Part shown: positions 24,206 through 49,822 of the stretch, piece after piece
Layout: each line of letters opens with the position of its first letter
Position numbering within the stretch: position 1 is the stretch's first letter
DNA from: JBBWZH01 sp035544115
GTDB lineage: Bacteria; Actinomycetota; Actinomycetes; Mycobacteriales; CADCTP01
DNA length: 64,000 bases
Assembly: GCA_963714145.1 (NCBI GenBank)
Contig: OY970235.1
Coordinates: 3,844,001-3,908,000 of the forward strand
Direction of reading: 5' to 3'
Notes under the pieces: model-generated
The model's input: only the letters and a program-made list of their open reading frames with translations
What the model was told of the DNA's origin: nothing
The model's database searches: none
Made by a program: the position numbers and the translations under genes

Positions 24206-25513
24206 GTGGACCCGTCCGTGACGACCGCACCGCCCGCCGGCGCCGACCCGGCCGCGCGCCGGCCGCGCGGTGGGCTGCTGCGGCACCGCGACTTCCGGCT
24301 GCTCTGGATCGGCGAGACGACCAGCAAGCTGGGCAGCGCGGTCACCGGGATCGCGGTGCCGCTGGTCGCCGTGCAGACGCTGCACGCCAGCACCTTCGCG
24401 ATCGCCGTGCTGGACGCGGTCGCCTGGCTGCCCTGGCTGCTGATCGGCCTGCCGGCGGGCGCCTGGCTCGACCGGCTGCCGCGCCGCCCGGTGATGCTCC
24501 TCTGCGATCTGGCGGCGGTGCTGCTGTTCGTCAGCGTGCCGGTGGCGGCCTGGAGCGGCTGGCTGACCCTCAGCCAGCTGCTGATCGTGGCCCTGCTCGG
24601 CGGGGTGGTGACCGTCTTCTTCAGCACCGCGTACCAGGCCTACCTGCCGTCCGTGGTGGCCAAGGAGGACCTCACCGAGGGCAACGCCAAGCTGCAGGGC
24701 AGCGAGCAGGTGGCCACCATCGCCGGCCCCGGCCTCGGCGGCGTGATCGCGCAGCTGTTCGGCGCGGTCACCGGCCTGCTCGCGGACGCGGCCAGTTTCG
24801 TGGTGTCCGGGGTGTGCCTGCTGGCCATCCGCACCAAGGAGGCCCGGATCGCCCGCCGCGACCGGGATACTTCGCTGCTGCACGAGATCGGGCAGGGCCT
24901 GCGGTTCGTCGCCGGCGACCCGTTCCTGCGGGTGCTGGCGGTCGCCGCCGCGATCGACAACCTGACGCTCAGCGGGGCGCACGCGCTGCTGATCGTCTTC
25001 CTCGTCCGCGATGTCGGCGTATCCGCCGGCCTGGTCGGCGTGCTGCTCGGCGCGGACGCCGTCGGCGGGGTGATCGGCGCCGTGATCTCGACCCGGATCG
25101 CCCGCCGGATCGGCACCGGCCGGGCGCTGCTGCTCGGCTCGCTGTGCACCGCCCCCTTCGGCCTGCTCATCCCGCTGACCGAGAACGGGCCCCGGCTCGC
25201 GTTCTTCGCCGCCGGCATGCTGATCCCGTCGGCCGGGATGGTCGCCAGCAACATCGTCAGCAACGGCTTCCGGCAGATGTACTGCCCGGAGCGGCTGCGC
25301 GGTCGGGTGTTCACCAGCTCCCGCTTCCTCGCCTTCGGCGTGATCCCGATCGGCGCGGTGCTCGGCGGCGTCGTGGGCACCGTGCTCGGTGTCCGCCCGG
25401 CGCTGTGGGTGCTGCTCGCCGCCGTGGCGCTGGGCAAGCTCATCCGGCTCGTCGGCCCGATCCGGCACTACCGCGACCTGCCGACCGAACCCGCCATCAC
25501 CTCGATCCGCTAG
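24206..25513 (+). CDS. MFS efflux transporter
   Basis: 435 residues, twelve predicted membrane segments, starting at a GTG with GGAG 6 nt upstream. The N-terminal LLRHRDFRLLWIGETTSKLGSAVTGIAVPL and the loop WLDRLPRRPVM (motif A) are typical of the MFS_3/EntS-type drug and siderophore exporters. It most likely exports the NRPS product. A TACGCT hexamer at 24149-24154 is a candidate -10, so it may have its own promoter in the 111-bp gap after the prenyltransferase. Confidence 0.92.
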   Translation: MDPSVTTAPPAGADPAARRPRGGLLRHRDFRLLWIGETTSKLGSAVTGIAVPLVAVQTLHASTFAIAVLDAVAWLPWLLIGLPAGAWLDRLPRRPVMLLCDLAAVLLFVSVPVAAWSGWLTLSQLLIVALLGGVVTVFFSTAYQAYLPSVVAKEDLTEGNAKLQGSEQVATIAGPGLGGVIAQLFGAVTGLLADAASFVVSGVCLLAIRTKEARIARRDRDTSLLHEIGQGLRFVAGDPFLRVLAVAAAIDNLTLSGAHALLIVFLVRDVGVSAGLVGVLLGADAVGGVIGAVISTRIARRIGTGRALLLGSLCTAPFGLLIPLTENGPRLAFFAAGMLIPSAGMVASNIVSNGFRQMYCPERLRGRVFTSSRFLAFGVIPIGAVLGGVVGTVLGVRPALWVLLAAVALGKLIRLVGPIRHYRDLPTEPAITSIR

Positions 25514-25704
25514 TCCGTGTCGGCCCGGTACTGACGGGCGTGGCGCCGGTCCAGCGGCGCGAGCCGTGGCGGCGGCGCCAACCAACCGGAGTGTCGAAGT
25601 CCGACCTCGCGGTGGACAGCCGGTAGGTGCCGGCCGACGGCGCCGCCCACACGTACACCCGATCCGCCCGCCCAGCCGGCGAGGTCGCCGCGGGGCCCGC
25701 GCAA

Positions 25705-25761
25705 CTGCCGCTGGTCTGCCGCCGGCAACTGCCGCTGGCCGCGCGACCGCCGACCTAGCGT
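25705..25761 (+). promoter_or_regulatory. CTGCCG triple repeat and -10-like box before the MbtH/NRPS operon
   Basis: CTGCCG occurs at 25705, 25716 and 25729. TAGCGT (25756-25761) begins exactly 21 nt after the last copy. The first two copies are 11 bp apart as in the mutase promoter, and downstream bases also agree (TAG..TCG.TTC.CAG in both). This is probably the main promoter of the NRPS operon, sharing an activator with the mutase operon. The remaining 290-bp gap holds no gene. Confidence 0.6.
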
Positions 25762-25804
25762 CGTTCGCAGCCCGATACAGCCCGATGCCGCGGAGGACGT
25801 TCCG

Positions 25805-26005
25805 ATGACCAACCCGTTCGAGCACGACGACAGCGTCTACCTGGTCCTGATCAACGCGGACAACCAGCACTCGCTGTGGCCGGCGTCGATCGACGTCCCG
25901 GCCGGCTGGACGGTCGGCCACGGGCCGGCCGCCCGGCAGGAGTGCCTCGACTACGTCGACACGCACTGGACCGACCTGCGCCCGGCGAGCCTCGCCGCCG
26001 GCTAG
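25805..26005 (+). CDS. mbtH: MbtH-like protein 2
   Basis: 66 residues with the full MbtH signature: NADNQHSLWP, VPAGW, CLDYVDTHWTDLRPASL. A GCGGAGGACG sequence precedes the ATG. It is the first gene of the NRPS operon, 36 bp before the first synthetase, and should activate the adenylation domains encoded downstream. Confidence 0.97.
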   Translation: MTNPFEHDDSVYLVLINADNQHSLWPASIDVPAGWTVGHGPAARQECLDYVDTHWTDLRPASLAAG

Positions 26006-26041
26006 ACCAGCCGACCGCCGACAGACGAAGAGGACCCCGCA

Positions 26042-29385
<3,344 letters not shown>

Positions 29386-29389
<4 letters not shown>

Positions 29390-32300
29390 GCCGGGCCCGT
29401 GAGCCGAAGGAGACGATCACCGTGGCACCGAACCGCTCCGCCATCGAGGACATCCTGCCGCTGTCCCCGCTGCAGGAGGGCCTGCTGTTCCACGCCCGGT
29501 ACGAGCGGGACGCCGCCGATCTCTACGTCGCCCAGTTCGTCGCCGTCCTGACCGGGCCGCTGGACGCCGCGCTGCTGCGGGCATCCGCCGACGCCGTGCT
29601 CACCCGGCACGCGAACCTGCGGGTGTCGGTCCGGCACCGCCGCTCCGGCGAGCCGATCCAGGTGGTCCGCCGCGACGTGCCGCTGCGCTGGGCCGAGGTG
29701 GACGCCACCGCCGCCGGTTCGGCCGTCGACGGTGCAGCGGCCGACGGCGAACCAGCCGACGGCGGCGCCGACGCGGTGATCGCCCGGGACTGGGCGGCCG
29801 GCGTCGACGTGGACGGGCCGTCGCTGCTGCGCTACATCCTGATCCGGGAAGCCGGCGACCGGCACCGGCTCGTGCTGACCAGCCACCACCTGCTGCTCGA
29901 CGGCTGGTCGACCGCGCTGCTGTTCCGCGAGCTGTTCACGGTGTACGCGGCCGGCGGCGACAGCAGCGTGCTCGGGCCGGCCTACCCGTTCCGGGACTAC
30001 CTGGCCTGGCTGGCCGGGCAGGACAAGGTCGCCGCCGGGCGGGAGTGGCGGGCCGCGCTGGCCGACCTGGACGGGCCGACCTACGCCGCGCCCGCCGACC
30101 CGGGCACCGGCCGGGCGCCGTCGCAGGTGGTGTCGGTGCAGCTGCCGGCCGACACCACGGCCGCGCTGCGGGCCACCGCCCGGGAGTGCGGCGTCACCCT
30201 CAACACGCTCTGCCAGGGCCTGTGGGCGGTCGCGGTCGGACAGCTCACCGGGCGTACCGACGTCGTGTTCGGCTGCACCGTCGGCGGCCGGTCCCCGGAC
30301 CTGGCCGGGGCCGAGACGATGATCGGCCTGCTGATCAACACCGTGCCGGTGCGGGCCGACCTGGCCGCCGCCGGCTCGCTGCGGGACCTCGTCGGACAGC
30401 TGCAGGAGCAGCGCTCGCAACTGCTGGACCACGACCACCTCGGCCTGACCGACATCCAGCAGGCGGTCGGCGCGGACCGGCCGCTGTTCGACACCAACGT
30501 CGTCTTCGACAACTTCCCGATGAACGACTATGTGCTCGACCTCCCGGACGGCGGCCCCCGGCTGGACGGCATCACCTTCCGGGACACCTCGCACTACCCG
30601 CTGACCCTGGTGGTGGAGCCGCGGGACCGGCTCGAACTGCGGCTGCACCACCGGCCGGACCTGATCGACCGGGCCAGCACCGAGCGGCTGGCCGGGCTGC
30701 TGGTCCGGCTGGCCGACTCGGTCATCGCCGACCCGGACCGGCCGCTGTCCCGGCTGGAGACGCTGTCGGTCGCGGAGCTGGCCACGGTGACCCGCAACGG
30801 CACCGGCCCCACGCCGGCCGTCCCGCTCGACCGCTGCGTGCACGAACTGGTCGAGCGGCAGGCGGCCCGCACCCCGCTGGCGACCGCGCTGGTCGACGGC
30901 GACCGGCGGCTGGACTACGCCGGTCTCGATGCCGCCGCGAACCGGCTCGCGCACCGCCTGCTCGCCACCGGCACCGGCCGCGGGGCGCTGGTCGGCGTAC
31001 ACCTCGAACGCGGCGTGGACGCCGTCGTCGCGCTGCTCGCGGTGCTCAAGGCCGGCGCCGCCTACACGATGCTCGACCCGCGGCTGCCGGCCGAGCGGCT
31101 GCGCACCGTCCTCGCCGCCGGCGACGTCTCGCTGGTCGTCACCCGCGGCGGACCGGCCGGCCACCTCCCCGGCGTCCCGCTCATCCGGCTCGACGCCGAC
31201 CCGGCCGACGATGCCACCGCGGTCCGGGCCGGCGGTGATCCGGCGGCGGCCGGCTGGCCGGGGCACTCCCCCGCTGTCGCGGTGCGGCCGGCGGACCGCG
31301 CCTGCGTGATGTTCACCTCCGGCTCGACCGGCCGGCCCAAGGGCGTCGCAGCGCCGCACCGGGCGGTCACCGGCTCGTTCCTCGGCCAGCGGTACGCCAG
31401 CTTCGGGCCGGACGCCGTCGTCCTGCAGTGCTCCCCGATGTCCTGGGACGCCTTCGCGCTGGAGCTGTTCGGCGCGCTCCTGTTCGGCGGGACCTGCGTG
31501 CTGCAGCCCGGCGAGGCACCGGAGCCGCACCTGATCGCCGAGCTGATCGCCCGGCACGCGGTCAGCACCGTGTACCTGTCGACCGGCCTGCTCGCGGTGC
31601 TGCTGGACGAGTACCCGGGGGCGCTGCGCGGGGTGCGCGAGGTGCTGACCGGCGGCGAGCCGGTGCCGGGGTCGCTGGTGGCCACGGTGCTGCGCGACTA
31701 CCCGGGGCTGCGGCTGGTGAACGGGTACTCGCCGGTGGAGAGCATGATCTTCACCAGCTGGCACGAGGTCGGCACCGGGGACGCCGGCGGCGGGTCGGTC
31801 CCGGTCGGCCGCCCGGTCGCGAACAAGCGGGTGTACCTGCTGGACCAGTGGCTGCGCCCGGTGCCGGCCGGGGTGACCGGCGAGGTCTACATGGCCGGCG
31901 TCGGCCTGGCGGACGGCTACCTCGGCCAGCCCGGCCGCACTGCCGAGCGCTTCGTCGCCGACCGCTACGGCCGGCCCGGCGAGCGGATGTACCGCACCGG
32001 CGACCTCGGCCGCTGGACTCCCGACGGCCTGCTGGACCTGGCCGGCCGGGCCGACCAGCAGGTCAAGATCCGCGGTTTCCGGGTGGAGCCGGGCGAGGTG
32101 GCAGCCGTCCTGGCCGGGCACCCGGCCGTCACCCAGGCCGCGGTGCTGGTGCGCACCGACCGGCCCGCCGACCCCCGCCTGGTCGGGTACGTGGTCGGCG
32201 ACCGGAACCTGCTGCAGCCGGCGGAATTGTGCCGCTACGCCGGGCAACGGCTGCCCGAGCACCTGGTACCTGCCTCGGTCGTCGTGCTGGACGCGCTGCC

Positions 32301-35300
32301 GCTGACCCCGACCGGCAAGCTCGACCGGGCCGCCCTGCCCGCGCCGGCGGTCGAGGCCGGGGGCTCCGCGCCGGCGCGGAGCCCGCGCGAGGAGATCCTC
32401 TGTGGACTGTTCGCCGAGGTGCTCGGCGTGCCCGCGGTCGGAGCCGGCGACAGCTTCTTCGAACTCGGCGGCCACTCGCTGCTCGCGGCCCGGCTGGTCG
32501 CCCGGATCCGCGCCGCGCTCGGCCTCGACGTCGACATCCGGGCGGTGTTCCGGCAGCCGACCGCCGCCGGTCTGGCCCGGCAGCTGGAGTCCGCCGGCAC
32601 CGGGCCGGCCCGGCCGGTGCTGGGCCGGGCGGAGCGGCCGGCCCAGGTGCCGCTGTCGCCGGCCCAGCAGCGGCTCTGGTTCAGCGCGGAGCTGGCCGGT
32701 GCCGGCACGACGTACACCGTGCCGGTGGCGGCCCGGCTGCGCGGGCCGCTGGACCGCCCGGCGCTGGCCGCGGCGATCGGCGACGTCATCGACCGGCACG
32801 AGTCGCTGCGCACCATCTTCCCGGCCGTCGACGGCCGGCCCCGGCAGCAGCTGCTGGATCGCCCGCTGTGTCCACTTCGGACGGTGGAGGTCGCGGCAGC
32901 GGACCTGGACGCGGCGCTGGCCGCCGCCGCGCGGGAGACGTTCGACCTGCGGACCGACCGGCCGCTCCGGGCGACCCTGTTCGGCACCGGCCCGACCGAG
33001 CACGTGCTGCTGCTGATGTCGCACCACATCGCCAGCGACGGCTGGTCGCTGGAACGGCTGCTGCGCGACCTGTCCACCGCCTACGCGGCCCGCCTCGCCG
33101 GCGGCGCCCCCGGCTGGTCGCCGCTGCCGGTGCAGTACCCGGACTACACGCTCTGGCAGCGCGAGCTGCTCGGCGCCGAGGACGACCCGGACAGCGTCCA
33201 GGCCCGGCAGCTGCGCTACTGGGCCGGGCAGCTGGCCGACCTGCCGGCCGAACTGGCACTGCCGACCGACCGGCCGCGCCCGGCGGTAGCCAGCCACCGC
33301 GGCGGTTCGGTGCCGATCGCGGTCGGCGCGGACCTGCACGCCCGCCTGGTGCAGGTCGCCCGGGCGCACCACGTGACGACGTTCATGGTGCTGCAGGCGG
33401 CCTTCGCGGCGCTGCTGACCCGGCTCGGCGCCGGCACCGACATCCCGCTCGGCGCGGTGACCGCCGGACGCACCGACGCCGCGCTCGACGACCTGGTCGG
33501 CTTCTTCGTCAACACGCTGGTGCTGCGCACCGACACCGCCGGCGATCCGACCTTCGCCGAGCTGCTGGTGCGGGTCCGGGACACCGACCTGGCCGGGTAC
33601 GCGCACCAGGACGTGCCGTTCGAGCGGGTGGTGGACGCGGTCAACCCGACCCGGTCGCTGGCCCGGCACCCGCTGTTCCAGGTCATGCTGGTGCTGCAGA
33701 ACAACGCCGCCGCCCGGCTGGAGCTGCCGGACATCGACGCGGCGACCGGACACGTCGGCATCGGCGTCGCCAAGTTCGACCTGACCGCGACGTTCACCGA
33801 GGTCGTCGACGGGGCGGGGCGGCCCGGCGGCCTGAGCGGCGCCCTGGAGTACGCCGCCGACCTGTTCGAGCCGGCGGGGGCGGAGCGGATCGCCGAGCGG
33901 TTCGTCCGGCTGCTGGCCTCGGCGCTGGCCGATCCGGGCACGCGGGTCGGCGACCTGCCGACGCTGTCGGCCGGTGAGCAGGCGGTGCTGGCCGCGAGCA
34001 ACGACACCGCGGCCGACTACCCGAGCGGGCGCTGCCTGCACGAGCTGGTCGCCGCGCAGGCGGCCCGGCGTCCACACGCGACCGCGCTGGTCTTCGGCGC
34101 CGAGCGGATCTCCTACGCCGAGTTGGACGCGCGGGCCAACCGGCTGGCGCACGAACTGGTCCGGCGCGGGCTGCGCCGCGGCCACCTGGTCGGCGTCTAC
34201 GTCGAACGCGGGCCGGAGATGGTCGTCGGCATGCTGGCCACGCTGAAGGCCGGCGGCGGCTACGTGCCGCTGGACCCGACGCACCCGGCCGAGCGGGTCG
34301 CCTCGATCCTGACCGGCGCGGGGGTCCGGATGCTGCTGGCCGGCCCCGGTCTGCTCGACCGGCTGCCGGCGCACGGCGCCACCACGCTGGCCCTCGGCGC
34401 CGACCCGGCGCCCTGGGCGGATCAGCCGGCAACCCCGCCGCCGGTGGCGGTCGACGCCGGCGACGTGGCCTGTGTGCTGTTCACCTCCGGCTCGACCGGC
34501 CGGCCGAAGGGCGTGGCGGCGTCGCACCGGGCCACGGTCCGGACCTTCTTCGGCCAGGGCTACGTCCACTTCGGACCGGACGAGGTCTTCCTGCAGTGCG
34601 CCCCGGTCTCCTGGGACGGGATGATCCTCGAGCTGTGGTCGGCCCTGCTGCACGGCGGTACCTGCGTGCTGGCGCCCGGGCAGGTCCCGGACCCGGCGGT
34701 GATCGCCAGCCTGGTCGCCGCGCACGGGGTGACCACGCTCTGGTTGTCGGCCGGCCTGTTCGCCGTCGTGGCCGACCTGCACCCGGCGGTCTTCGGGCAG
34801 GTCCGGCAGGTCATGACCGGCGGTGAGGCGCCGTCCGCGGCGCACGTCGCGGCGGTCCGCGCCGGCTTCCCGGCGCTGCGGCTGGTGCACGGGTACGGGC
34901 CGGTCGAGAGCATGGTCTTCGCCACCACCCACGAGGTGACGGCGGCCGATGCCGGCGGATCGGTGATCCCGATCGGGCGGCCGCTCGGCAACACCCGCGT
35001 GCACGTGCTGGACGCGGGTCTGCGGGTGGTGCCGGCCGGCGTGACCGGCGAGCTGTACGTGGCCGGGGCCGGGCTGGCACAGGGCTACCTGGGCCAGCCG
35101 GCGCTCACCGCGGAGCGGTTCGTGGCCGACCCGTTCGGCGCGCCCGGCGAGCGGATGTACCGGACCGGGGATCTGGCGCGCCGGCGGACCGACGGGGTGC
35201 TGGAGTTCGCCGGCCGGGCCGACGACCAGGTCAAGATCCGCGGCTTCCGGATCGAGCCGGGTGAGGTCGAGGCCACGCTGGCCGGCCACCCGGGCGTGGC

Positions 35301-38300
35301 GCAGGCCGCCGTCACGGTCCGCGAGGACCGCCCGGGTGAGCGGCGCCTGGTCGGGTACGCGGTCCCGGCGGCCGGCCCGGGCGCCGTCGCGGCCACCGAA
35401 CTGCGCGCGCACCTGGCCGCCGCGCTGCCCGAGCACCTGGTGCCCTCGGCCGTGGTGCTGCTGGCCGCGCTCCCGCTGACCCCCAACGGCAAGCTGGACC
35501 GGGCCGCCCTACCGGCGCCGGCGGTCGAGGTCGGGGCCGGGTCCGGCCCGCGCACCCCGCGCGAGGAGATCCTCTGTGGACTGTTCGCCGAGCTGCTGGG
35601 CCTGCCGCGGGTGGGCATCGACGACGACTTCTTCGCCCTCGGCGGGCATTCGCTGCTGGCCACCCGGTTGGCCAGCCGGGCCGCGGCGGCGCTCGGCGGG
35701 CAGCTGAGCGTCCGCGACGTCTTCACCGCGCCCACCGTCGCCGGCCTGGCCGACCGGCTCGACGCCGGGCCGGCCGGCCAGGTGCGGCTCGCGCCGGTGC
35801 CCCGGCCGGACGAGTTGCCACTGTCGTTCGCCCAGCAGCGGCTGTGGTTCCTCGACCAGGTCGCGGACCAGCGCGCCGCGTACGCGGTGTCGCACGCCGT
35901 CCGGCTGCACGGCGCGCTGGACCCGGCCGCGCTCGCGGCCGCGCTGGGTGACGTGCTGGCCCGGCACGAGGCGCTGCGGACGGTCTTCCCGACCCGGGAC
36001 GGGCGGCCGGTGCAGCAGGTGCTGCCGGCGCCTGGCCGGCCGGAGCTGGTACCAACCGGGAGCACCGAGGCCGGCCTGCCGGCGGCGCTGGCCGCGGCGG
36101 CGGGGTGGCCGTTCGACCTGTCCGGTGACCTGCCGCTGCGGGCCACGCTGTTCCGGCTGGCCCCGCGGGAGCACGTGCTGCTGCTGGTGGTGCACCACAT
36201 CGCCAGCGACGGCTGGTCGATGGGCCCGCTACTGGCCGACCTGGGCACCGCCTACACCGCCCGGGCGGCCGGTGAAGCTCCACAGTGGACACCACTGCCG
36301 GTGCAGTACGCCGACTACACCCTCTGGCAGCGTGAACTGCTCGGCGCCGAGACCGACCCGGACAGCCTGATCGCCACCCAGCTCGGCTACTGGCGGCAGA
36401 CCCTGGCCGACCTCCCCGAGGAACTGGCCCTGCCGACCGACCGGCCGCGCCCGCTGGTGGCCAGCCATCGGGCCGGCCTGGTCCAGGCCAGCTGGGACGG
36501 GCAACTGCAGGCGGGGATCCACCGGCTGGCCCGGGCGCACCAGGTGACCGTCTTCATGGTGCTGCAGGCGGCCCTGGCGGCGCTGCTGTCCCGGCTGGGC
36601 GCCGGGCCGGACGTGCCGATCGGGTCGCCGGTCGCGGGACGCACGGACGCGGCGCTGGACGACCTGGTCGGGTTCTTCGTCAACACCCTGGTGCTGCGCA
36701 CGGACCTCTCCGGTGACCCCAGCTTCGCCCAGCTGCTGGCCCGGGTGCGGGAGACCGACCTGGCCGCCTACGCCAACCAGGACATCCCGTTCGAACGACT
36801 GGTCGAAGACCTCAACCCGACCCGGTCACTGACCCGGCACCCGCTCTTCCAGGTCATGCTCGTCCTGCAGAACAACGACCAGAGCCGGATCGAGTTGGCC
36901 GGGCTGCGGGCGGACGCCGAGCCGGTGCCCACCGGCACGGCCAAGTTCGACCTGATGGCCTCCTTCACCGAGGAGTGGGACGCCGACGGTGCGCCGGCCG
37001 CGCTGCGCTGCTGGCTGGAGTACGCGACGGATCTGTTCGACCGGGCGACGGTGCAGCGGCTGGTCGACCGGCTGCACCGGCTGCTGACCGCGGCCATCGC
37101 CGACCCCGACCGCCCGATCGCCGGCATCGACCTGCTCACCCCGACCGAACAACACCAACTGACCACCTGGAGCGGCACCCCCACCACCCCCGACCCACGC
37201 TGCCTGCACGAAATCTTCACCGACCAGGCCACCCGCAGTCCACACGCGACAGCCCTGATCTGCGGCGACAACCAGATCAGCTACACCGATCTCGACCACC
37301 GCGCCGACCAACTCGCACACGCACTGACCCAACGCGGCGTGCGTCCCGGCGTACTGGTCGGGATCTGCCTCGACCGCGGCATCGACCTCATCACCGCCGT
37401 CCTCGCCACCCTCAAGGCCGGCGGCGGCTACACCCTGCTCGACCCCGCCTTCCCGGTCGAACGGCTGCGCGCCACGATCAGCGACGCCGGCATACCCGTC
37501 CTGATCATCGACCCGGCCCGGGCCGCGATCACCGCCGGCCTCCGGCTGACCCTGGTCGACCCCACCGCCACCGGCACCGGCGCCGACCTCGGCCGCCGCG
37601 CCACCCCGGCCGACGTGGCGTGCGTGATGTTCACCTCCGGCTCGACCGGGCGGCCCAAGGGCGTCGTCACCCCGCACCGGGCCCTCGTCGCCACTCTGTG
37701 TGGACAGTCCTATGTGGACTTCGACGCCGGCCAGAGCTGGCTGCAGTGCGCGCCGGTCTCCTGGGACGCCTTCGCGCTGGAGGCCTTCGGTGCCCTGCTA
37801 CACGGCGGCACCTGCGTGCTGCAACCCGGGCAGGCGCCGGACGCCGCCCTGATCAGCGACCTGATCAGCCGGCACGCGATCACCACCGTGCACCTGTCCG
37901 CCAGCTTGCTCAACCACCTCATCGACGAACACCCCGGCACGTTCGACCAGGTCCGGCAGGTGATGACCGGGGGCGAACCCGCCTCCGTCCCGCACCTACG
38001 CCGGCTGCTCGACCGCCACCCCGGGATCCGCATCGTCAACGGCTACTCCCCGGTCGAATCGACCATCTTCACCACCAGCCACCAGGTCACCCCGGCCGAC
38101 ACCACCACGGCCACCATCCCGGTCGGTCGACCACTGGCCGGCAAGCAGGTGCACGTCCTCGACCCGCGACTGCGCCCCGTCCCGGTCGGCGTGCCAGGCG
38201 AGCTCTACATGGCCGGGGTCGGCCTCGCCGACGGCTACCTCGGCCAACCCGCCCACACCGCCGAACGGTTCGTCGCGAACCCGTTCGGCCCGCCGGGCGC

Positions 38301-38960
38301 CACCATGTATCGCACCGGGGACCTGGTCCGCTGGCGCCCCGACGGCACCCTCGACTTCCTCGGCCGGGCCGACCACCAGATCAAGATCCGCGGCTTCCGG
38401 ATCGAACCGGCCGAGGTCGCCGCGGTCCTCAGCGGCCACCCCCAGGTCGCCCAGGCCGCCGTCATCGTCCGCACGGATACCCCCGGCGACAAACAGCTCG
38501 TCGGGTACGCCGTAGCCGCGGCCGGGCCCGTTGCCCCGGACGCACTACGCCGCTACGCCGCCGACCACCTGCCCACCCACCTCGTCCCCGCCGCCATAGT
38601 GCTGCTCGACGCGCTGCCGCTCACCCCCACCGGCAAACTCGACCGGGCCGCCCTGCCCGCGCCGGTGCGGTCGGCCGGGGACGGCCGCGGCCCGCGTACC
38701 CAGCGCGAGGAAGTCCTCTGTGGACTGTTCGCCGAGCTGCTCGGGCTGCCCCGGGTCGGCATCGACGACGACTTCTTCGCCCTCGGCGGGCATTCGCTGC
38801 TGGCGACCCGGCTGGTCAGCCGGGTCCGGTCGGCGCTGGGCGCCGAGGTCACCATCCAGACCCTGTTCAACCACCCCACCGCCGCCGCGATGGCGACCCG
38901 GCTGGGCCCGGCATCGAGCCGGCCGGCACTGCGCCGCCGCCCGGTCCAGGAGGAGAAGGC

Positions 38961-38964
<4 letters not shown>
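29386..38964 (+). CDS. NRPS 2: three modules C-A-T x3
   Basis: 3192 residues. Module 2: C about 15-440 (SHHLLLDGW), A about 480-985, carrier Ser about 1031. Module 3: C about 1075-1505 (SHHIASDGW), A about 1540-2035, Ser 2089. Module 4: C about 2140-2560 (HHIASDGW), A about 2600-3085, Ser 3137. There are no epimerases. Pocket residues by eye: A2 D-A-L-Y-L-G-G-I-F-K, A3 D-G-L-W-M-G-G-V-F-K, A4 D-A-L-H-M-G-G-I-F-K. They form one family that loosely resembles aliphatic codes (DAFWLGGTFK for Val), but I cannot assign substrates. The first C domain should accept D-Ser. The stop overlaps NRPS 3 (ATGA). Long stretches of module 4 are nearly identical in DNA to module 6. Confidence 0.95.
37025..38480. 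repeat. Near-identical DNA tracts, module 4 copy (partner 43366-44840)
   Basis: Two blocks of module 4 reappear almost base for base in module 6: about 37025-37300 with 43366-43641, and about 37590-38480 with 43949-44840. Between them lies a stretch of about 290 bp that is clearly different in the two modules. The identity includes synonymous sites. This points to recent duplication or gene conversion and explains the identical A4/A6 pocket residues. Confidence 0.85.
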
Positions 38965-49382
<10,418 letters not shown>

Positions 49383-49822
49383 CGGCGACGTACCCGGCCT
49401 GGTCGACCTCTTCACCCCGACCGGCACATACCACCGCCCCGGCTACGAGCCGCTGGTCGGCCGCGCGGAGGTCGAGGGCTTCTACCGCGCCACCCGGGTC
49501 ATCCGGACCGGTCGGCACACCCTCAACACGGTGCTCGCCACCGGGGACGAGGTGGCCGTGCACGGCGAGTTCCACGGCGTGCTCATCGACGGCTCCGAGG
49601 TCGGGCTGCGCTTCGCCGACTTCTTCCGGCTCACCCCCGAGTGCCGGTTCTCCCGGCGCGACACCTTCTTCTTCGCCCCGCTCGTCTGACCCGCCACCCG
49701 CGCGGCCCTGCCCGCCGGCCGACCCACTGGTCCGCCCGACCGACCCGCCCGGCCGATCCACCCGTCGACCCGGCCGCCCGACCGAACCGACCGACCGCTC
49801 CATCCGTCCGAAAGGGACAGTC

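Noticed and set aside
36975..38960. Upstream extension of the NRPS 3 frame
   Set aside because: The frame is open back to 36975 but is Arg/Pro/His-rich shadow inside NRPS 2; the ATG at 38961 with AGGAGG and ATGA coupling is the real start.
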